DNA of 64,000 bases from Tenacibaculum sp. 190524A05c (GCF_964036595.1 NZ_OZ038523.1:1206501-1270500), one strand, 5' to 3'; positions 10,144 to 20,000 are shown, counted from the first letter of the stretch. Notes: generated by a model not told the origin, from the sequence alone. Numbers and translations: made by a program.

Positions 10144-10926
10144 ATGTTTTTTTACTCAACCGAGGTAACTTCTTCTCATATATCATCCGATAGTCCATTA
10201 TTTCAGCGAACTAGAAAAGCGTATGAATTAATTAAAGCTAAAGTACACGGTAGCATTCTAGAAATTGGACCTGGAGAAGGTTATGGTTTAGATATTTTAG
10301 TCTCAGCAAATGATTCATTAAATATTTCCGCTGTAGATAAATCAAAATATGCAATACAACGACTTAAAAACAAGTTTCCAAACGCAAATGTTATACAGCA
10401 AAGAGTTCCTCCTCTGTCAAAAATAGAATCTAATAGTCAAGATTTTGTGATAGCATTTCAAGTAATTGAGCATATTAAAAATGATAGACACTTTTTAAAT
10501 GAAATCTATCGAGTTTTAAAACCAAACGGAACCTTATTCTTAACAACACCTAACGCTAATCGTTCGGTAAGTAGAAATCCTTGGCATTATAGAGAGTATA
10601 CCTTTACGGAATTAAAAAATCTTAGTTCTAGTATTTTTAAAGACGCTAAAATAAATGGTATCACTGGGACTGACGTTGCCATGGAATACTACGAAGAGAA
10701 TAAAAAATCAGTGTCAAAAATTTTAAAATGGGATATTTTAAAATTAGAAAAAAGAGCTCCTAGGTTTGTTTTAAAGCTCCCTTATGAAATACTAAATAGA
10801 TTCAATAGAACAAACTTATTTAAAAAGCACTCGGGAATTATAACTCACATTAATGAAAATAGCTATTTTCTTACTGAAGAATGTGATGAAAATACATTAG
10901 ACTTTTTCTGCGAATTAAAAAAGTAA
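10144..10926 (+). CDS. Class I SAM-dependent methyltransferase
   Basis: 260 residues, cytoplasmic. The SAM-binding loop ILEIGPGEGYG lies near residue 40, the acidic strand-2 residue is in AVDKSKYA (about 60), and the post-II motif FVIAFQVIEHI with VLKPNGTLFLTTPN (about 102-140) is typical of the Methyltransf_11/UbiE-like superfamily. The substrate cannot be read from the sequence. The gene starts 9 bp after the DUF2723 gene and is probably co-transcribed with it, so a glycan or glycolipid target is the natural guess, by context only. Confidence 0.8.
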   Translation: MFFYSTEVTSSHISSDSPLFQRTRKAYELIKAKVHGSILEIGPGEGYGLDILVSANDSLNISAVDKSKYAIQRLKNKFPNANVIQQRVPPLSKIESNSQDFVIAFQVIEHIKNDRHFLNEIYRVLKPNGTLFLTTPNANRSVSRNPWHYREYTFTELKNLSSSIFKDAKINGITGTDVAMEYYEENKKSVSKILKWDILKLEKRAPRFVLKLPYEILNRFNRTNLFKKHSGIITHINENSYFLTEECDENTLDFFCELKK

Positions 10927-10982
10927 AGATTTATCGAGATAATCTAAAAGAAGTTTATCATCTGAAATAAACTCAGATAAAA

Positions 10983-11008
10983 AAAGCGCTCCTGTATTGG
11001 AACGCTTT
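10983..11008. terminator. Shared terminator between methyltransferase and valS
   Basis: AAAGCG-c-TCC pairs with GGA-a-CGCTTT around the loop TGTATT. The left side has a run of A, giving a U-run on the minus strand, so it is best suited to end valS. On the plus strand the tail is only moderately T-rich. Confidence 0.75.
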
Positions 11009-11032
11009 CAATATTATTTATACAAAATTACT

Positions 11033-13669
11033 TTACTTTAAATTTGCCAAACTTGCCTTTAATGTTTCAATTTTAGCTACAGCATCAGCTTCTTTCTTTC
11101 GTTCATTAGCTACAACTTGATCTGGCGCATTATTCACAAAACGCTCATTTGCTAGCTTCTTTTGAACCGATTTTAAGAATCCTTCAGTATAGTTTAATTC
11201 TTCCGTAATCTTCTTTATTTCCTCTTCTACATTAATGCTATCAACAGCAATTGGAATAAAGTATTCATTAGATTTTACTCTAAACGAAGCTCCATCAATT
11301 TTCTCCTCAACATAATTTATTTGAGAAGCGTTAACTAACTTCTTAATTACCTCATCAAAAGAATCAGTTGATTTCTCGTTATTGATAACAGAAATATCAA
11401 TTGCATCTTTATTTGCAATATTCTTTTCTTTACGTACGGTACGAACTCCTGAAATAACTTCTGAAGCAAAATCCATGTTCTTAATTAACTCTTCATCAAA
11501 TGAAGTCTGAGCTGGATATTTTGCAACAATTAAAGCTTCCTCTTTAGATCTCTCTGAGATTGATTGCCATATTTCCTCAGTAATAAAAGGCATGAAAGGA
11601 TGTAATATTCTTAGGTTATCTTCAAATATTGCAATTATTTCATCATATGTTTTCTTATCGATTGGCTGCTGATAAGCTGGCTTTACTACTTCTAAGAAGA
11701 ATCCGCAGAAATCATCATAAATCAACTTATACATCGCCATTAAAGCATCGCTCAATCTATACTTACTATAGTGATCTTCTATTTCAACTAAAGTTTGCTG
11801 AAACTTTGCTTTATACCATTCAATAGCTAATTTACTATGTGCTGGTTGCGCAATATCTTCAGAAACTTCCCAAAGTGTCGTCAAATAAAATGCACTCCAA
11901 ACTTTATTTCCGAATTTCTTTCCTTGATCACAAAGCGCTTCGTCAAATAATAAATCGTTTCCTGCTGCCGAACTCAATAATAATCCTACACGAACTCCAT
12001 CCGCTCCATAATCATCTATCAACTTTAATGCATCAGGTGAGTTTCCTAAAGACTTACTCATTTTACGACGTTGCTTATCACGAACTAATCCTGTTAAATA
12101 AACATTCTCAAACGGACGAGCATCTTTATATTCGTATCCGGCAATAATCATACGTGCCACCCAGAAGAATAAAATATCTGGACCTGTAACTAGATCATTT
12201 GTTGGATAATAGTATTTAATTTCTTCGTTTTCTGGATTTCTAATTCCATCAAAAACAGACATTGGCCATAACCAAGAAGAAAACCAAGTATCTAATACAT
12301 CTGGATCTTGTCTTAAATCTTCAGCTGTGATTTCATAGTCGTTAGTTTTTTTCCACGCTAATTTTAACGCCTCTTCTTTTGTTTCAGCAACAACAAAATC
12401 TTCTTTACCATCACCGAAGTAAAAAGCCGGTATTTGTTGTCCCCACCATAATTGACGAGAAATATTCCAATCACGGATATTTTCCATCCAATGACGGTAT
12501 GTATTTTCGAATTTACGCGGATATAACTTCACATCTCTACCTTCTCCAAGAACAGATTCTAAAGCAGGTTTTGCTAAATCTTCCATTTTTAAGAACCATT
12601 GATCTGATAACCTTGGTTCAATTACAGCTTTTGTTCTTTCTGAAGTTCCAACTTTATTAGTGTGTTGCTCAGTTTTTACTAGGTATCCTTTTTCTTCTAA
12701 TTCTTTTGAAATTTCTTTACGAACTACGAAACGATCTTTTCCTTGATAGTGTAATCCGAAAGAATTTAAAGTAGCATCCTCGTTAAAAATATCGATTACC
12801 TCTAATTTGTGCTTATCTCCTAAAACTTTATCATTTTCATCGTGCGCAGGAGTTACCTTTAAACATCCAGTACCAAATTCTAAGTCTACATATTCATCCT
12901 CGATAATAGGAATTTCGCGATTACATAATGGAACAATCGCTTTTTTTCCTTTTAAATGAGAATATCTTTCATCCTCAGGATTGATACAGATTGCGGTATC
13001 ACCTAAAATTGTTTCAGGACGTGTAGTTGCAATAGTTACCTTTTCATCAGAACCAACAATATCATACTGTAAATAATACAAGTTACCTTGACGTTCTTCA
13101 TAAATTACCTCTTCATCAGAAAGTGTAGTTTTCGCTTCTGGATCCCAGTTTACCATTCTGTATCCACGATAAATCAAACCTTTGTTATATAAATCGACAA
13201 AAACTTTAATTACCGCTTCACTCATATCATCATCCATGGTAAACTTAGTACGCTCCCAATCACAAGAAGCACCTAATTTTTTTAGCTGCTCTAAAATTAT
13301 TCCTCCGTACTTATCTTTCCATTCGAAAGCATGACTCAAGAATTCCTCTCTTGTAAGATCATTCTTATTAATTCCTTCTTCCTTTAACTTTGCTACAACT
13401 TTTGCTTCTGTTGCAATAGAAGCATGATCTGTACCAGGTACCCAACAAGCATTTTTACCAAGTAAACGCGCTCTTCTAATCAATACATCTTGAATTGTAT
13501 TGTTTAGCATGTGTCCCATGTGCAAGACTCCAGTGACGTTTGGTGGCGGTATTACAATTGTGTATGGTTCTCTTTCATCAACTTCTGAATGAAAATAGTT
13601 ATGCTTCATCCAGTAATCGTACCATTTACCTTCTACTTCGCTTGCATTGTATTTAGATGGAATACCCAT
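11033..13669 (-). CDS. valS: Valyl-tRNA synthetase
   Basis: 878 residues, the usual length for the bacterial enzyme. It charges tRNA-Val in the cytoplasm. The class I HIGH signature is HMGH at residues 50-53, following PPPNVTGVL, and the second signature KMSKS lies near residue 535 ([10 protein letters not shown]). Between them is the CP1 editing domain, with [13 protein letters not shown] and [16 protein letters not shown]. The C-terminus ends in a Lys/Glu-rich coiled coil ([20 protein letters not shown]), as expected of ValRS. The start ATG is supported by the standard N-terminal motif ([15 protein letters not shown]). The gene stands alone, between convergent and divergent neighbours. Confidence 0.97.
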   Translation of the reverse strand: MGIPSKYNASEVEGKWYDYWMKHNYFHSEVDEREPYTIVIPPPNVTGVLHMGHMLNNTIQDVLIRRARLLGKNACWVPGTDHASIATEAKVVAKLKEEGINKNDLTREEFLSHAFEWKDKYGGIILEQLKKLGASCDWERTKFTMDDDMSEAVIKVFVDLYNKGLIYRGYRMVNWDPEAKTTLSDEEVIYEERQGNLYYLQYDIVGSDEKVTIATTRPETILGDTAICINPEDERYSHLKGKKAIVPLCNREIPIIEDEYVDLEFGTGCLKVTPAHDENDKVLGDKHKLEVIDIFNEDATLNSFGLHYQGKDRFVVRKEISKELEEKGYLVKTEQHTNKVGTSERTKAVIEPRLSDQWFLKMEDLAKPALESVLGEGRDVKLYPRKFENTYRHWMENIRDWNISRQLWWGQQIPAFYFGDGKEDFVVAETKEEALKLAWKKTNDYEITAEDLRQDPDVLDTWFSSWLWPMSVFDGIRNPENEEIKYYYPTNDLVTGPDILFFWVARMIIAGYEYKDARPFENVYLTGLVRDKQRRKMSKSLGNSPDALKLIDDYGADGVRVGLLLSSAAGNDLLFDEALCDQGKKFGNKVWSAFYLTTLWEVSEDIAQPAHSKLAIEWYKAKFQQTLVEIEDHYSKYRLSDALMAMYKLIYDDFCGFFLEVVKPAYQQPIDKKTYDEIIAIFEDNLRILHPFMPFITEEIWQSISERSKEEALIVAKYPAQTSFDEELIKNMDFASEVISGVRTVRKEKNIANKDAIDISVINNEKSTDSFDEVIKKLVNASQINYVEEKIDGASFRVKSNEYFIPIAVDSINVEEEIKKITEELNYTEGFLKSVQKKLANERFVNNAPDQVVANERKKEADAVAKIETLKASLANLK

Positions 13670-13753
13670 TTGACGTACTTAATATTTTAATTGTTATTAG
13701 GTTATGTTTATCCCTTAAAATGATTTTTGGCATCATTTTTGGAATATAGTTGA

Positions 13754-13784
13754 CAAAAATACAACTATCTATGACGTTATAAAA
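13754..13784 (-). promoter_or_regulatory. valS promoter
   Basis: The minus strand reads TATTTTTG (13761-13754), an exact TAnnTTTG. It is preceded by TTTT at 13784-13781 with a 19-nt spacer, one mismatch from the -33 TTTG. It predicts a leader of roughly 80 nt, which contains a 7-bp hairpin (AAAATGA/TCATTTT, 13717-13739). Confidence 0.6.
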
Positions 13785-13819
13785 TTAGTAGTTGATTTTT
13801 TATAACTAAAAATTTATAT

Positions 13820-13827
13820 TAGATTTG
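13820..13827 (+). promoter_or_regulatory. -7 box for the DUF1573 gene
   Basis: TAGATTTG matches TAnnTTTG and lies 38 nt before the ATG at 13866. A weak T-rich -33 region (TTTT at 13797-13800) is at a 19-nt spacing. Confidence 0.5.
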
Positions 13828-13865
13828 TAACATAGTAGGAAATCCCTAAAACAATTATCAGAATT

Positions 13866-14252
13866 ATGAAAACAATTTTATCATTCATCGCAATTTGCTT
13901 TTTAACTTTAGCTGTTAACGCTCAAGAATTTAAATTTGAAAGCGAATTAATTAATTACGGAAAAATTACTCAAGGATCAGAAGGAAAAAGAGTTTTTGAG
14001 TTTACAAACGTAGGAGATGCTCCATTAATCATAAAAGACATTAAATCAACTTGTGGTTGTACTGTACCAAGTAAACCAGAGAAGCCAATTATGCCAGGTG
14101 AAAAAGGACAGATTGAAGTTTCTTATGATACTAAAAGATTAGGAGGATTCTCTAAAGCAATTACAATTTACTCTAATGCTAAGCAAGAGAGAAAAATGTT
14201 AAAGATCAAAGGATACATTACTAAAGGTGGTGACGCTAACGGAAAGTCATAA
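13866..14252 (+). CDS. Secreted DUF1573 domain protein
   Basis: 128 residues. A signal peptide (MKTILSFIAICFLTLAVNAQ) is followed by a single DUF1573 domain, an immunoglobulin-like beta-sandwich. Diagnostic motifs are INYGKITQGSEGKRVFEFTN, the conserved STCGCTVP turn with its Cys-Gly-Cys, and IEVSYDTKRLGGFSKAITI. The family is very common in Bacteroidota and usually periplasmic or surface-exposed, but its role is not established. It is monocistronic, with its own -7 box and a strong terminator. Confidence 0.85.
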   Translation: MKTILSFIAICFLTLAVNAQEFKFESELINYGKITQGSEGKRVFEFTNVGDAPLIIKDIKSTCGCTVPSKPEKPIMPGEKGQIEVSYDTKRLGGFSKAITIYSNAKQERKMLKIKGYITKGGDANGKS

Positions 14253-14270
14253 TCTTTAAGAATAGACAAT

Positions 14271-14298
14271 AAAAAAAGAGCCTATTGGCTCTTTTTTT
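14271..14298. terminator. Bidirectional terminator
   Basis: AAAAAAAGAGCC (14271-14282) pairs perfectly with GGCTCTTTTTTT (14287-14298) around the loop TATT. It serves both the DUF1573 gene (+) and the aspartic protease gene (-). Confidence 0.9.
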
Positions 14299-14303
14299 AT
14301 GCT

Positions 14304-15716
14304 TTAAATTCTCTTTTTAAGTCTAAATTTAAACTTATATCGTTGACCTGCTCTCTCGATTTCTAATGTAATTCTCTTATCAGGTCTTTCGTGAAATAGT
14401 GAATTTATCTGGTTTAGAGTATATGTATACGCCGGACTTCCATTTATTCTTTTAATTACATCATCAACTTCAATACCTACTAAATCGGAAGGTGATCCTT
14501 TTAATACATTACTAATTTTGTAGGCTGGTTTAAAACGATAGAAATAACTCGTAACAAATGAAATTGTCTTGTTATCTGACACCCCTCCAGAACCATAAGT
14601 ATCGGCTACAATATTTTCAGAACTTTCTTTAACTAATTCTTGACCATCATAAATCACAGACAATCCACTCATGTTATAATAGAACCCTCTTTTTAATGAT
14701 CCATTCTTTTTAAAGATTACTCTTCTATTTCCATAATCAAACCAAACTTTGAATCGCTTGAGAATATTTCCTCCGATACTTCCATTTCTTAATTTAAATT
14801 GTCTGGCATTTGCAGTTGAAGTTGTATCTAAAAAAGATACCGTTGGATTTTCCACCGTATATCTCCCTATTTGAAAACTTGGAATTTTACTTCTATTTCC
14901 ATAAATAGTTCCACTTAACCCTTCTCCTAAAACATCTCTAAAATACTTCTTAGGTGTATTTATATCTTCATGAGTACCTTCAAAAAACCATAAAGCATCG
15001 CTTCCACCAGAATCAATAAGCAATTTGGTTTTTATTTTTTTATCTCCAACTGTATCTAATTGTGCATAAGTATTGATGTATGGTTTATTTCTGTAAAATT
15101 CTAGTCTAAACTCTTCGCATCTTCCACACTTCTTGAGTTTATATTTTTTAGGATTATAAAATGTGATATATTTTGTGCTATAATCAATCTTGACGATTAA
15201 ACTTTTAAGTAAATCAAAACCAATAATGCCATGAATCGTCATTCCCATTTTGGCCGACATATTGAAATTATCTCTTAAAATTACATATAAATCTTCGTTA
15301 GGATTTACCAAATCCTTAACTCTAAAACGATTATTTCTAGAAAGTAAAGCATCCACAGGTTCACCATCTCCTAATCCTTTTAGTTGAATTTTCTCTACAT
15401 TGTTTAATCCTAAACTGTCGTTCTTGCTTAAATTAAAAAGAATGGTTTTATTTACTCCAGTATCTAATATAAAATTCAACTCTTTACCGTTAATTTGTAC
15501 AGGTAGTATTATTAGATTATTAATTAAAGTGAATTTAATTTTCTGCCTAACATCTTCATTCCCATAAAACTGAAACTTAGATTGGGAACGTACATTAAAA
15601 ATTATAAAAAGAAATAAAAGGGATAGTAATGGTTTTCTCAAATTATGCACTTTACGTTTATAACAATATACAATCTTATCTGTGAACTTATTTTTTTTTA
15701 AGATAGTTTTAACCAT
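14304..15716 (-). CDS. Retropepsin-like aspartic protease with C-terminal PDZ domain
   Basis: 470 residues from the ATG at 15716. The hydrophobic signal segment (PLLSLLFLFIIFNVRSQ) begins only at about residue 29, so a GTG or TTG just before it may be the true start. The first protease lobe carries the catalytic motif FILDTGVNKT, near residue 82. A second lobe carries LLIDSGGSDALWF, near 233. Both lobes needed for a two-Asp active site are therefore present in one chain. Residues of about 385-465 form a PDZ domain (YKISNVLKGSPSDLVGIEVD, then LEIERAGQRYKF). The protein is probably periplasmic or outer-membrane facing. A CGRCEEF pair of cysteines near residue 197 could form a disulfide. The substrate is unknown. 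Confidence 0.82.
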   Translation of the reverse strand: MVKTILKKNKFTDKIVYCYKRKVHNLRKPLLSLLFLFIIFNVRSQSKFQFYGNEDVRQKIKFTLINNLIILPVQINGKELNFILDTGVNKTILFNLSKNDSLGLNNVEKIQLKGLGDGEPVDALLSRNNRFRVKDLVNPNEDLYVILRDNFNMSAKMGMTIHGIIGFDLLKSLIVKIDYSTKYITFYNPKKYKLKKCGRCEEFRLEFYRNKPYINTYAQLDTVGDKKIKTKLLIDSGGSDALWFFEGTHEDINTPKKYFRDVLGEGLSGTIYGNRSKIPSFQIGRYTVENPTVSFLDTTSTANARQFKLRNGSIGGNILKRFKVWFDYGNRRVIFKKNGSLKRGFYYNMSGLSVIYDGQELVKESSENIVADTYGSGGVSDNKTISFVTSYFYRFKPAYKISNVLKGSPSDLVGIEVDDVIKRINGSPAYTYTLNQINSLFHERPDKRITLEIERAGQRYKFKFRLKKRI

Positions 15717-15768
15717 TTCTTTAGGTATCAGGTTAGTTTTTGTAGGTAAATACTATTTCAAATCAATA

Positions 15769-15776
15769 TAATTTTG
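15769..15776 (+). promoter_or_regulatory. -7 box for the aminotransferase-murB pair
   Basis: TAATTTTG matches TAnnTTTG and ends 38 nt before the ATG at 15815. The nearest TTTG upstream (15739-15742) has a 26-nt spacer, longer than the usual 19-21. Confidence 0.4.
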
Positions 15777-15814
15777 CAAATTTGCCTACTTAAAACAACT
15801 AAAAAAACAAAGGA

Positions 15815-17005
15815 ATGCCTGCAATTTCATCTAAAGGTAAATCAATGCCTCAGTCACCTATTAGAAAATTGGTGCCTTATGCAGAAAACGCTAAGAAAAA
15901 CGGTATTAAAGTTTTTCATTTAAATATCGGACAACCAGATATTAAAACTCCACAAGTAGCATTAGATGCTGTTAAGAATAATGACATTGAAGTATTATCT
16001 TATGCTCGCTCTGAAGGATCTGAAGTATATAGAGAGAAACTTTCTAACTACTACGCAAAAAATAACATCAATGTAACAGCTAACGATATTATAGCTACCA
16101 CTGGTGGTTCGGAAGCTTTACTTTTTACTATTGGTAGTATTACTGACCCAGGAGATGAAATTATTATTCCTGAACCATTCTATGCAAATTATAATGGATT
16201 TTCAATTGCTTCTGGGGTAAAAGTAGTACCAGTTATCTCTTCTATTGATGATAACTTTGCTTTACCTAAAATTGAAGATTTTGAAAAGTTAATTACGCCA
16301 AAAACTAAGGCTATTTTAATCTGTAACCCAGGTAATCCAACTGGTTACTTATATAGTAAAGAAGAAATTGAAAAATTAAAGCAAATCGTTTTAAAGCACG
16401 ATTTATTTTTAATTGCTGACGAAGTATATCGCGAATTTGCTTATGACGGAGCTGAACATCATTCTGTAATGAAAGAAGATGGTTTAGAACAAAATGCAAT
16501 TATGATTGATTCTGTTTCTAAACGTTATAGTATGTGTGGTGCGAGAATCGGATGTATTGTATCTAAGAATGAAGAATTCATTCAAACTGCTATTAAATTT
16601 GCACAAGCACGTTTAAGCCCACCAACGTATGCATTAATTGCAAGTGAAGCTGCGTTAGACACTCCTCAAAGCTATTTTGACGATGTAATTGGAGAATATG
16701 TTGAGCGTAGAAATACTTTAATCAACGAATTAAAGAAAATCGATGGTGTTAAAGTAGCTAATCCTAAAGGAGCTTTTTATTGTGTTGCTGAATTACCAGT
16801 AAAAGATTCTGATGATTTTGCACAATGGATTTTAGAAAAATTCCATGACAATAACGAAACAGTAATGGTTGCTCCTGCAAGTGGTTTCTATTCTACTCCT
16901 GGAGAAGGTAAAAACCAAGTTCGAATTGCTTACGTTTTAAATGAAAAAGACTTAAAGCGTTCTGTTGAAATATTAAAATTAGCTTTAGAGCGATACAATC
17001 AATAA
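15815..17005 (+). CDS. PLP-dependent aminotransferase, class I (aspartate aminotransferase family)
   Basis: 396 residues, cytoplasmic. Fold-type I motifs are in order: GQPDIKTP (about 39-46), YARSEGSEVYREKLS, TTGGSEALLF (95-104), CNPGNPTG with the PLP-contacting Asn (170-177), ADEVYREF (201-208) and the PLP lysine Lys236 in SVSKRYSMCGARIG, with Arg244 for the phosphate. A conserved C-terminal Arg lies in NQVRIAYV. The family transfers amino groups between amino acids and 2-oxo acids; aspartate or another substrate cannot be decided from sequence alone. murB starts 1 bp after the stop, so the two are surely co-transcribed and probably translationally coupled. Confidence 0.88.
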   Translation: MPAISSKGKSMPQSPIRKLVPYAENAKKNGIKVFHLNIGQPDIKTPQVALDAVKNNDIEVLSYARSEGSEVYREKLSNYYAKNNINVTANDIIATTGGSEALLFTIGSITDPGDEIIIPEPFYANYNGFSIASGVKVVPVISSIDDNFALPKIEDFEKLITPKTKAILICNPGNPTGYLYSKEEIEKLKQIVLKHDLFLIADEVYREFAYDGAEHHSVMKEDGLEQNAIMIDSVSKRYSMCGARIGCIVSKNEEFIQTAIKFAQARLSPPTYALIASEAALDTPQSYFDDVIGEYVERRNTLINELKKIDGVKVANPKGAFYCVAELPVKDSDDFAQWILEKFHDNNETVMVAPASGFYSTPGEGKNQVRIAYVLNEKDLKRSVEILKLALERYNQ

Positions 17006-17006
17006 T

Positions 17007-18017
17007 TTGAATATTCAAGAAAACATATCACTTAAGAAATATAATACGTTTGGCATTGATGTTAATGCCGAACGTTTTATTTCTATCGGTTCAGTTTACG
17101 AATTACAAGAACTTTTAAAGCAAGAAAAAGATTTATTCTTACTTTCTGGAGGTAGTAATATGCTACTTACAAAAGACATTAAGAATCTTGTAGTTCACCT
17201 TAACATAAAAGGAATTTCCATCGACAGAGAGCATGATAATTCTGTACATTTAACTGTAAATGCTGGTGAAAACTGGCACGATTTTGTGTTATGGGCAATT
17301 GAACAAGGATATGGAGGAATTGAAAACTTATCTTTAATCCCTGGTAATGTGGGTACTTGTCCTATTCAAAACATTGGAGCCTACGGTGTGGAAGTTAAAG
17401 ACACTATTACCAAAGTTGAAGCTATAGAAATTGCAACTAATAAATTGGTTTCATTTTCAAATGAAGATTGTGCTTTTGGTTATAGGAATTCTATTTTTAA
17501 GAATGATGCTAAAGGGAAATACATAATTACCTCAGTATGTTTTGAATTATCGAAGCACAACCATAATCTAAATACTTCTTACGGGGCTATCGAAAAAGAA
17601 TTGACTGATCAAAATATTACTAATCCCACGATTAAAGATGTTTCTAATGCTGTTATCGCAATTAGACAATCTAAGTTACCAGATCCAAAAGAAATAGGAA
17701 ATAGTGGAAGTTTCTTTAAAAACCCAGTAATTTCTATCGAGCTTTTTAATGAGCTTAAGAGTAAATACCCAACAATTCCGAGTTATCCAGTATCTGATAG
17801 TGAAATTAAAGTTCCTGCAGGTTGGTTAATTGAACAAAGCGGGTTTAAAGGAAAACGTTTTGGTGATTATGGAGTTCACGAAAAACAAGCTCTTGTTCTT
17901 GTGAATTATGGTGACGCTAGTGGTGAAGAAATTTTCAAACTTGCTCAAAAGATTCAACAAACTATTAAAGAAAATTTTAAAATTGATCTAGAAATTGAGG
18001 TTAACGTAATTGCTTAA
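17007..18017 (+). CDS. murB: UDP-N-acetylenolpyruvoylglucosamine reductase
   Basis: 336 residues. It reduces UDP-GlcNAc-enolpyruvate to UDP-MurNAc with NADPH and FAD, the second committed step of peptidoglycan synthesis. The N-terminus (ISLKKYNTFGIDV) and the FAD-binding LLSGGSNML (about 45-53) are typical. NIGAYGVEVKDTI and FGYRNSIFK follow, then the proton-donor serine near 235 in GNSGSFFKNP and a glutamate near the C-terminus (LEIEVNVI). The length fits type I MurB. The TTG at 17007 is the only reasonable start and lies 1 bp after the aminotransferase stop. It overlaps the convergent SCO1-like gene by 4 bp at the 3' end. Confidence 0.95.
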   Translation: MNIQENISLKKYNTFGIDVNAERFISIGSVYELQELLKQEKDLFLLSGGSNMLLTKDIKNLVVHLNIKGISIDREHDNSVHLTVNAGENWHDFVLWAIEQGYGGIENLSLIPGNVGTCPIQNIGAYGVEVKDTITKVEAIEIATNKLVSFSNEDCAFGYRNSIFKNDAKGKYIITSVCFELSKHNHNLNTSYGAIEKELTDQNITNPTIKDVSNAVIAIRQSKLPDPKEIGNSGSFFKNPVISIELFNELKSKYPTIPSYPVSDSEIKVPAGWLIEQSGFKGKRFGDYGVHEKQALVLVNYGDASGEEIFKLAQKIQQTIKENFKIDLEIEVNVIA

Positions 18018-18676
18018 CCCTCTTTCTTTAGCATATCAATATGACGAATTAATCGTTGAATTTCCAATTTTATAGTTCCGTTATAAACACCTCTTATTCT
18101 CCCTTGTTTATCTACTAAAACAAAATTTTCTGTATGAATAAAAGCATCTTCATCTTGAGTTTTCACAAAATCCTCATCAGCAAAATAAGATGTTCTTGCT
18201 AAATCATATAACTCTTTTTTGTCACCTGTAACTAAATTCCATTTTTCTGAATGGATATCATTTTCAACAGCATATTGTTTTAATACTGGAACTGAATCTT
18301 TGGTTGGCATAACCGTATGAGATAATAAAAACACCTCATCATCTTTCATATACTTTTCTTGAAGTATACTCATATTTTTTTCCAAAACGGGACAAATACC
18401 AGGACAGGTTACGAAAAAGAAATCTGCAACGTAAATTTTGCCATTATAGGCTTTATTTGTAATCAATTTTCCTTCTTGATTTGTAAGCTGAAACTTTGCT
18501 ACTTTATGAATTTTCCGATACTCTTCTGTATCCTGCGCGATCCATTCTGGAGTCATTAAAGCTGAATTAAAAAACGGTAATGTAATAGTTTTATCTACTT
18601 CTTCTTTCTTTTTACAACTGAAAAAGAAAAATGTAGAACTCAAAAAAACAACAAGTGTGTTATTTAATTTTTTCAT
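18014..18676 (-). CDS. SCO1/SenC/PrrC family copper-binding lipoprotein
   Basis: 220 residues. A lipoprotein signal ends at Cys21 (FFFFSCKKKEE). The thioredoxin-like domain carries the copper motif CPGICP (Cys91, Cys95) and the conserved His181 in DAFIHTENFVLVD, the three ligands of SCO proteins. The family delivers copper to the CuA site of cytochrome c oxidase or acts as a thiol redox protein; here it would be anchored at the outer face of a membrane. It overlaps the YwqK-type gene upstream by 17 bp, as last gene of a four-gene operon. Confidence 0.9.
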   Translation of the reverse strand: MKKLNNTLVVFLSSTFFFFSCKKKEEVDKTITLPFFNSALMTPEWIAQDTEEYRKIHKVAKFQLTNQEGKLITNKAYNGKIYVADFFFVTCPGICPVLEKNMSILQEKYMKDDEVFLLSHTVMPTKDSVPVLKQYAVENDIHSEKWNLVTGDKKELYDLARTSYFADEDFVKTQDEDAFIHTENFVLVDKQGRIRGVYNGTIKLEIQRLIRHIDMLKKEG

Positions 18677-19229
18677 CTATAATATTTACTGAATAACATT
18701 TCTTTAAACCAATTAATCCAAAACGATCTCCGTTTTTTGCCACATAATTAGCTCTAATTTTCCCGTTTGATTGCCACATTTTTTGGCTTCCTTCCTCTTT
18801 TCCATTTATAAAATGAAAATACTTCATTAACTGGCCATTCGTATACCACTCCTTAACTTCGCCGTTATATTCACCTTCATTATTAAAATGATATTCAAAC
18901 CTTAAATTTCCATTAGTCCACCAGCCTTTGTGTATGCCTGTTTTTATACCATTTTCATAAAACCGCTGTTCATAAAGCTTACCATCTGCATATTTTACAA
19001 TCTCTTCTCCTTCCTTTTTTCCTTTTTTATAATCAACCTCACTTTGCAATCTTGATGTCTTATTATTCCTTATAAGTTTACCAGTAAGAGGAAGATTACC
19101 GTAAAACAATACGCCTTGTTTTAACTTAAAATCTTCCTCGTTGTATTTCACAATTTGTTTAATTTCTGTTTCTTTTGTGCAAGAAAACAGCAATGTTAAT
19201 AATAGGAATGAAAAAAGTGTTTTAAACAT
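18660..19229 (-). CDS. YwqK-type lipoprotein with MORN-like repeats
   Basis: 189 residues. The lipoprotein signal is MFKTLFSFLLLTLLFSC (Cys17). The mature part has five to six repeats of a MORN-variant type, such as YENGIKTGIHKGWWTNGN, KEWYTNGQLMKYFHFINGK and KMWQSNGKIRANY. Such proteins are often annotated toxin-antitoxin YwqK family antitoxin, but no toxin gene is adjacent, so that label should not be taken as function. The start abuts the stop of the YHYH gene (0 bp) and its 3' end overlaps the SCO1-like gene, which suggests translational coupling. Confidence 0.8.
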   Translation of the reverse strand: MFKTLFSFLLLTLLFSCTKETEIKQIVKYNEEDFKLKQGVLFYGNLPLTGKLIRNNKTSRLQSEVDYKKGKKEGEEIVKYADGKLYEQRFYENGIKTGIHKGWWTNGNLRFEYHFNNEGEYNGEVKEWYTNGQLMKYFHFINGKEEGSQKMWQSNGKIRANYVAKNGDRFGLIGLKKCYSVNIIDEKIK

Positions 19230-19991
19230 TTATTGAGAAATATTTCCTGGTGTACCGTAAAATCCGTTTCCATTAATATAAGGAGCATCAGCAGTAACAT
19301 GATAATGATAAATTCCATTCGGGAATTCTGGAGTTTCTCCAACATGACCATGATAATCGTCTAAATCTGAACTCGTAATTGTTACTCCATTTTCTTCAGG
19401 ACCATATACTGGAAAACCATCTGCTAATAATCCTAAAAATGCTGATTTTCCAATTCCACTTGTTAAGTATAATGGCTCAATATGATAATGATATCTGCTT
19501 CCTCCATCTGGATGACCTAAATATTGATCAAAAGAATTAATTTCGTTTGTTAACGGTTGGTTATTCGGCCCAGCATATTGATTATAAAATACAACTCCAT
19601 TAACCGAAACTCCCATTGGTCCTAAACTTGTTGCTTCTTTATTACTAGCTTCACTTGGTCTTAATGGAATTCTAAAAACTATGTTTTGAGTACCAATTGT
19701 ATTTGGATTCAAATTCCAGTTTGGATTAGATCCATTATAAGCTTCATACATAGGATGGTTTGTTCCCCAGTAAGGACTTCCGTGATCTGGTAAATTATCG
19801 GTTGTGATTTCAACAAAATCACCATTTATCGCATAGGACACTCCCGAAACATTATCAAATTTAGATAATATCGAAGTAATATTATAAGATGTATCATCTA
19901 CTGGTGTTTCCGTACTTCCACTACTATCATTGTCCGATGAGCAGGCAGATAAAACTATAAAAGCTAACATCAAAATTTTCACGTTTTTCAT
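19230..19991 (-). CDS. YHYH domain lipoprotein
   Basis: 253 residues. Lipobox near residue 17 (IVLSACSSD). The mature protein carries two copies of the family signature: RYHYHIEPLYL near residue 166 and IYHYHVTADAPYI near 228. LGLLADGFPVYGP and DDYHGHVGET lie between them. Clustered His and Asp residues suggest metal binding, but the family has no proven activity. It lies between a sulfatase and a YwqK-type gene with gaps of 9 and 0 bp, so it belongs to the same operon. Confidence 0.85.
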   Translation of the reverse strand: MKNVKILMLAFIVLSACSSDNDSSGSTETPVDDTSYNITSILSKFDNVSGVSYAINGDFVEITTDNLPDHGSPYWGTNHPMYEAYNGSNPNWNLNPNTIGTQNIVFRIPLRPSEASNKEATSLGPMGVSVNGVVFYNQYAGPNNQPLTNEINSFDQYLGHPDGGSRYHYHIEPLYLTSGIGKSAFLGLLADGFPVYGPEENGVTITSSDLDDYHGHVGETPEFPNGIYHYHVTADAPYINGNGFYGTPGNISQ

Positions 19992-20000
19992 AATAATAAT

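Noticed and set aside
13670..13761. T-box riboswitch in the valS leader
   Set aside because: The leader is too short, lacks the T-box sequence and antiterminator, and the phylum is not known for T-boxes.
18660..19229. YwqK-type protein as an antitoxin
   Set aside because: There is no toxin gene beside it, and the product is a lipoprotein within a sulfatase/SCO1 operon.
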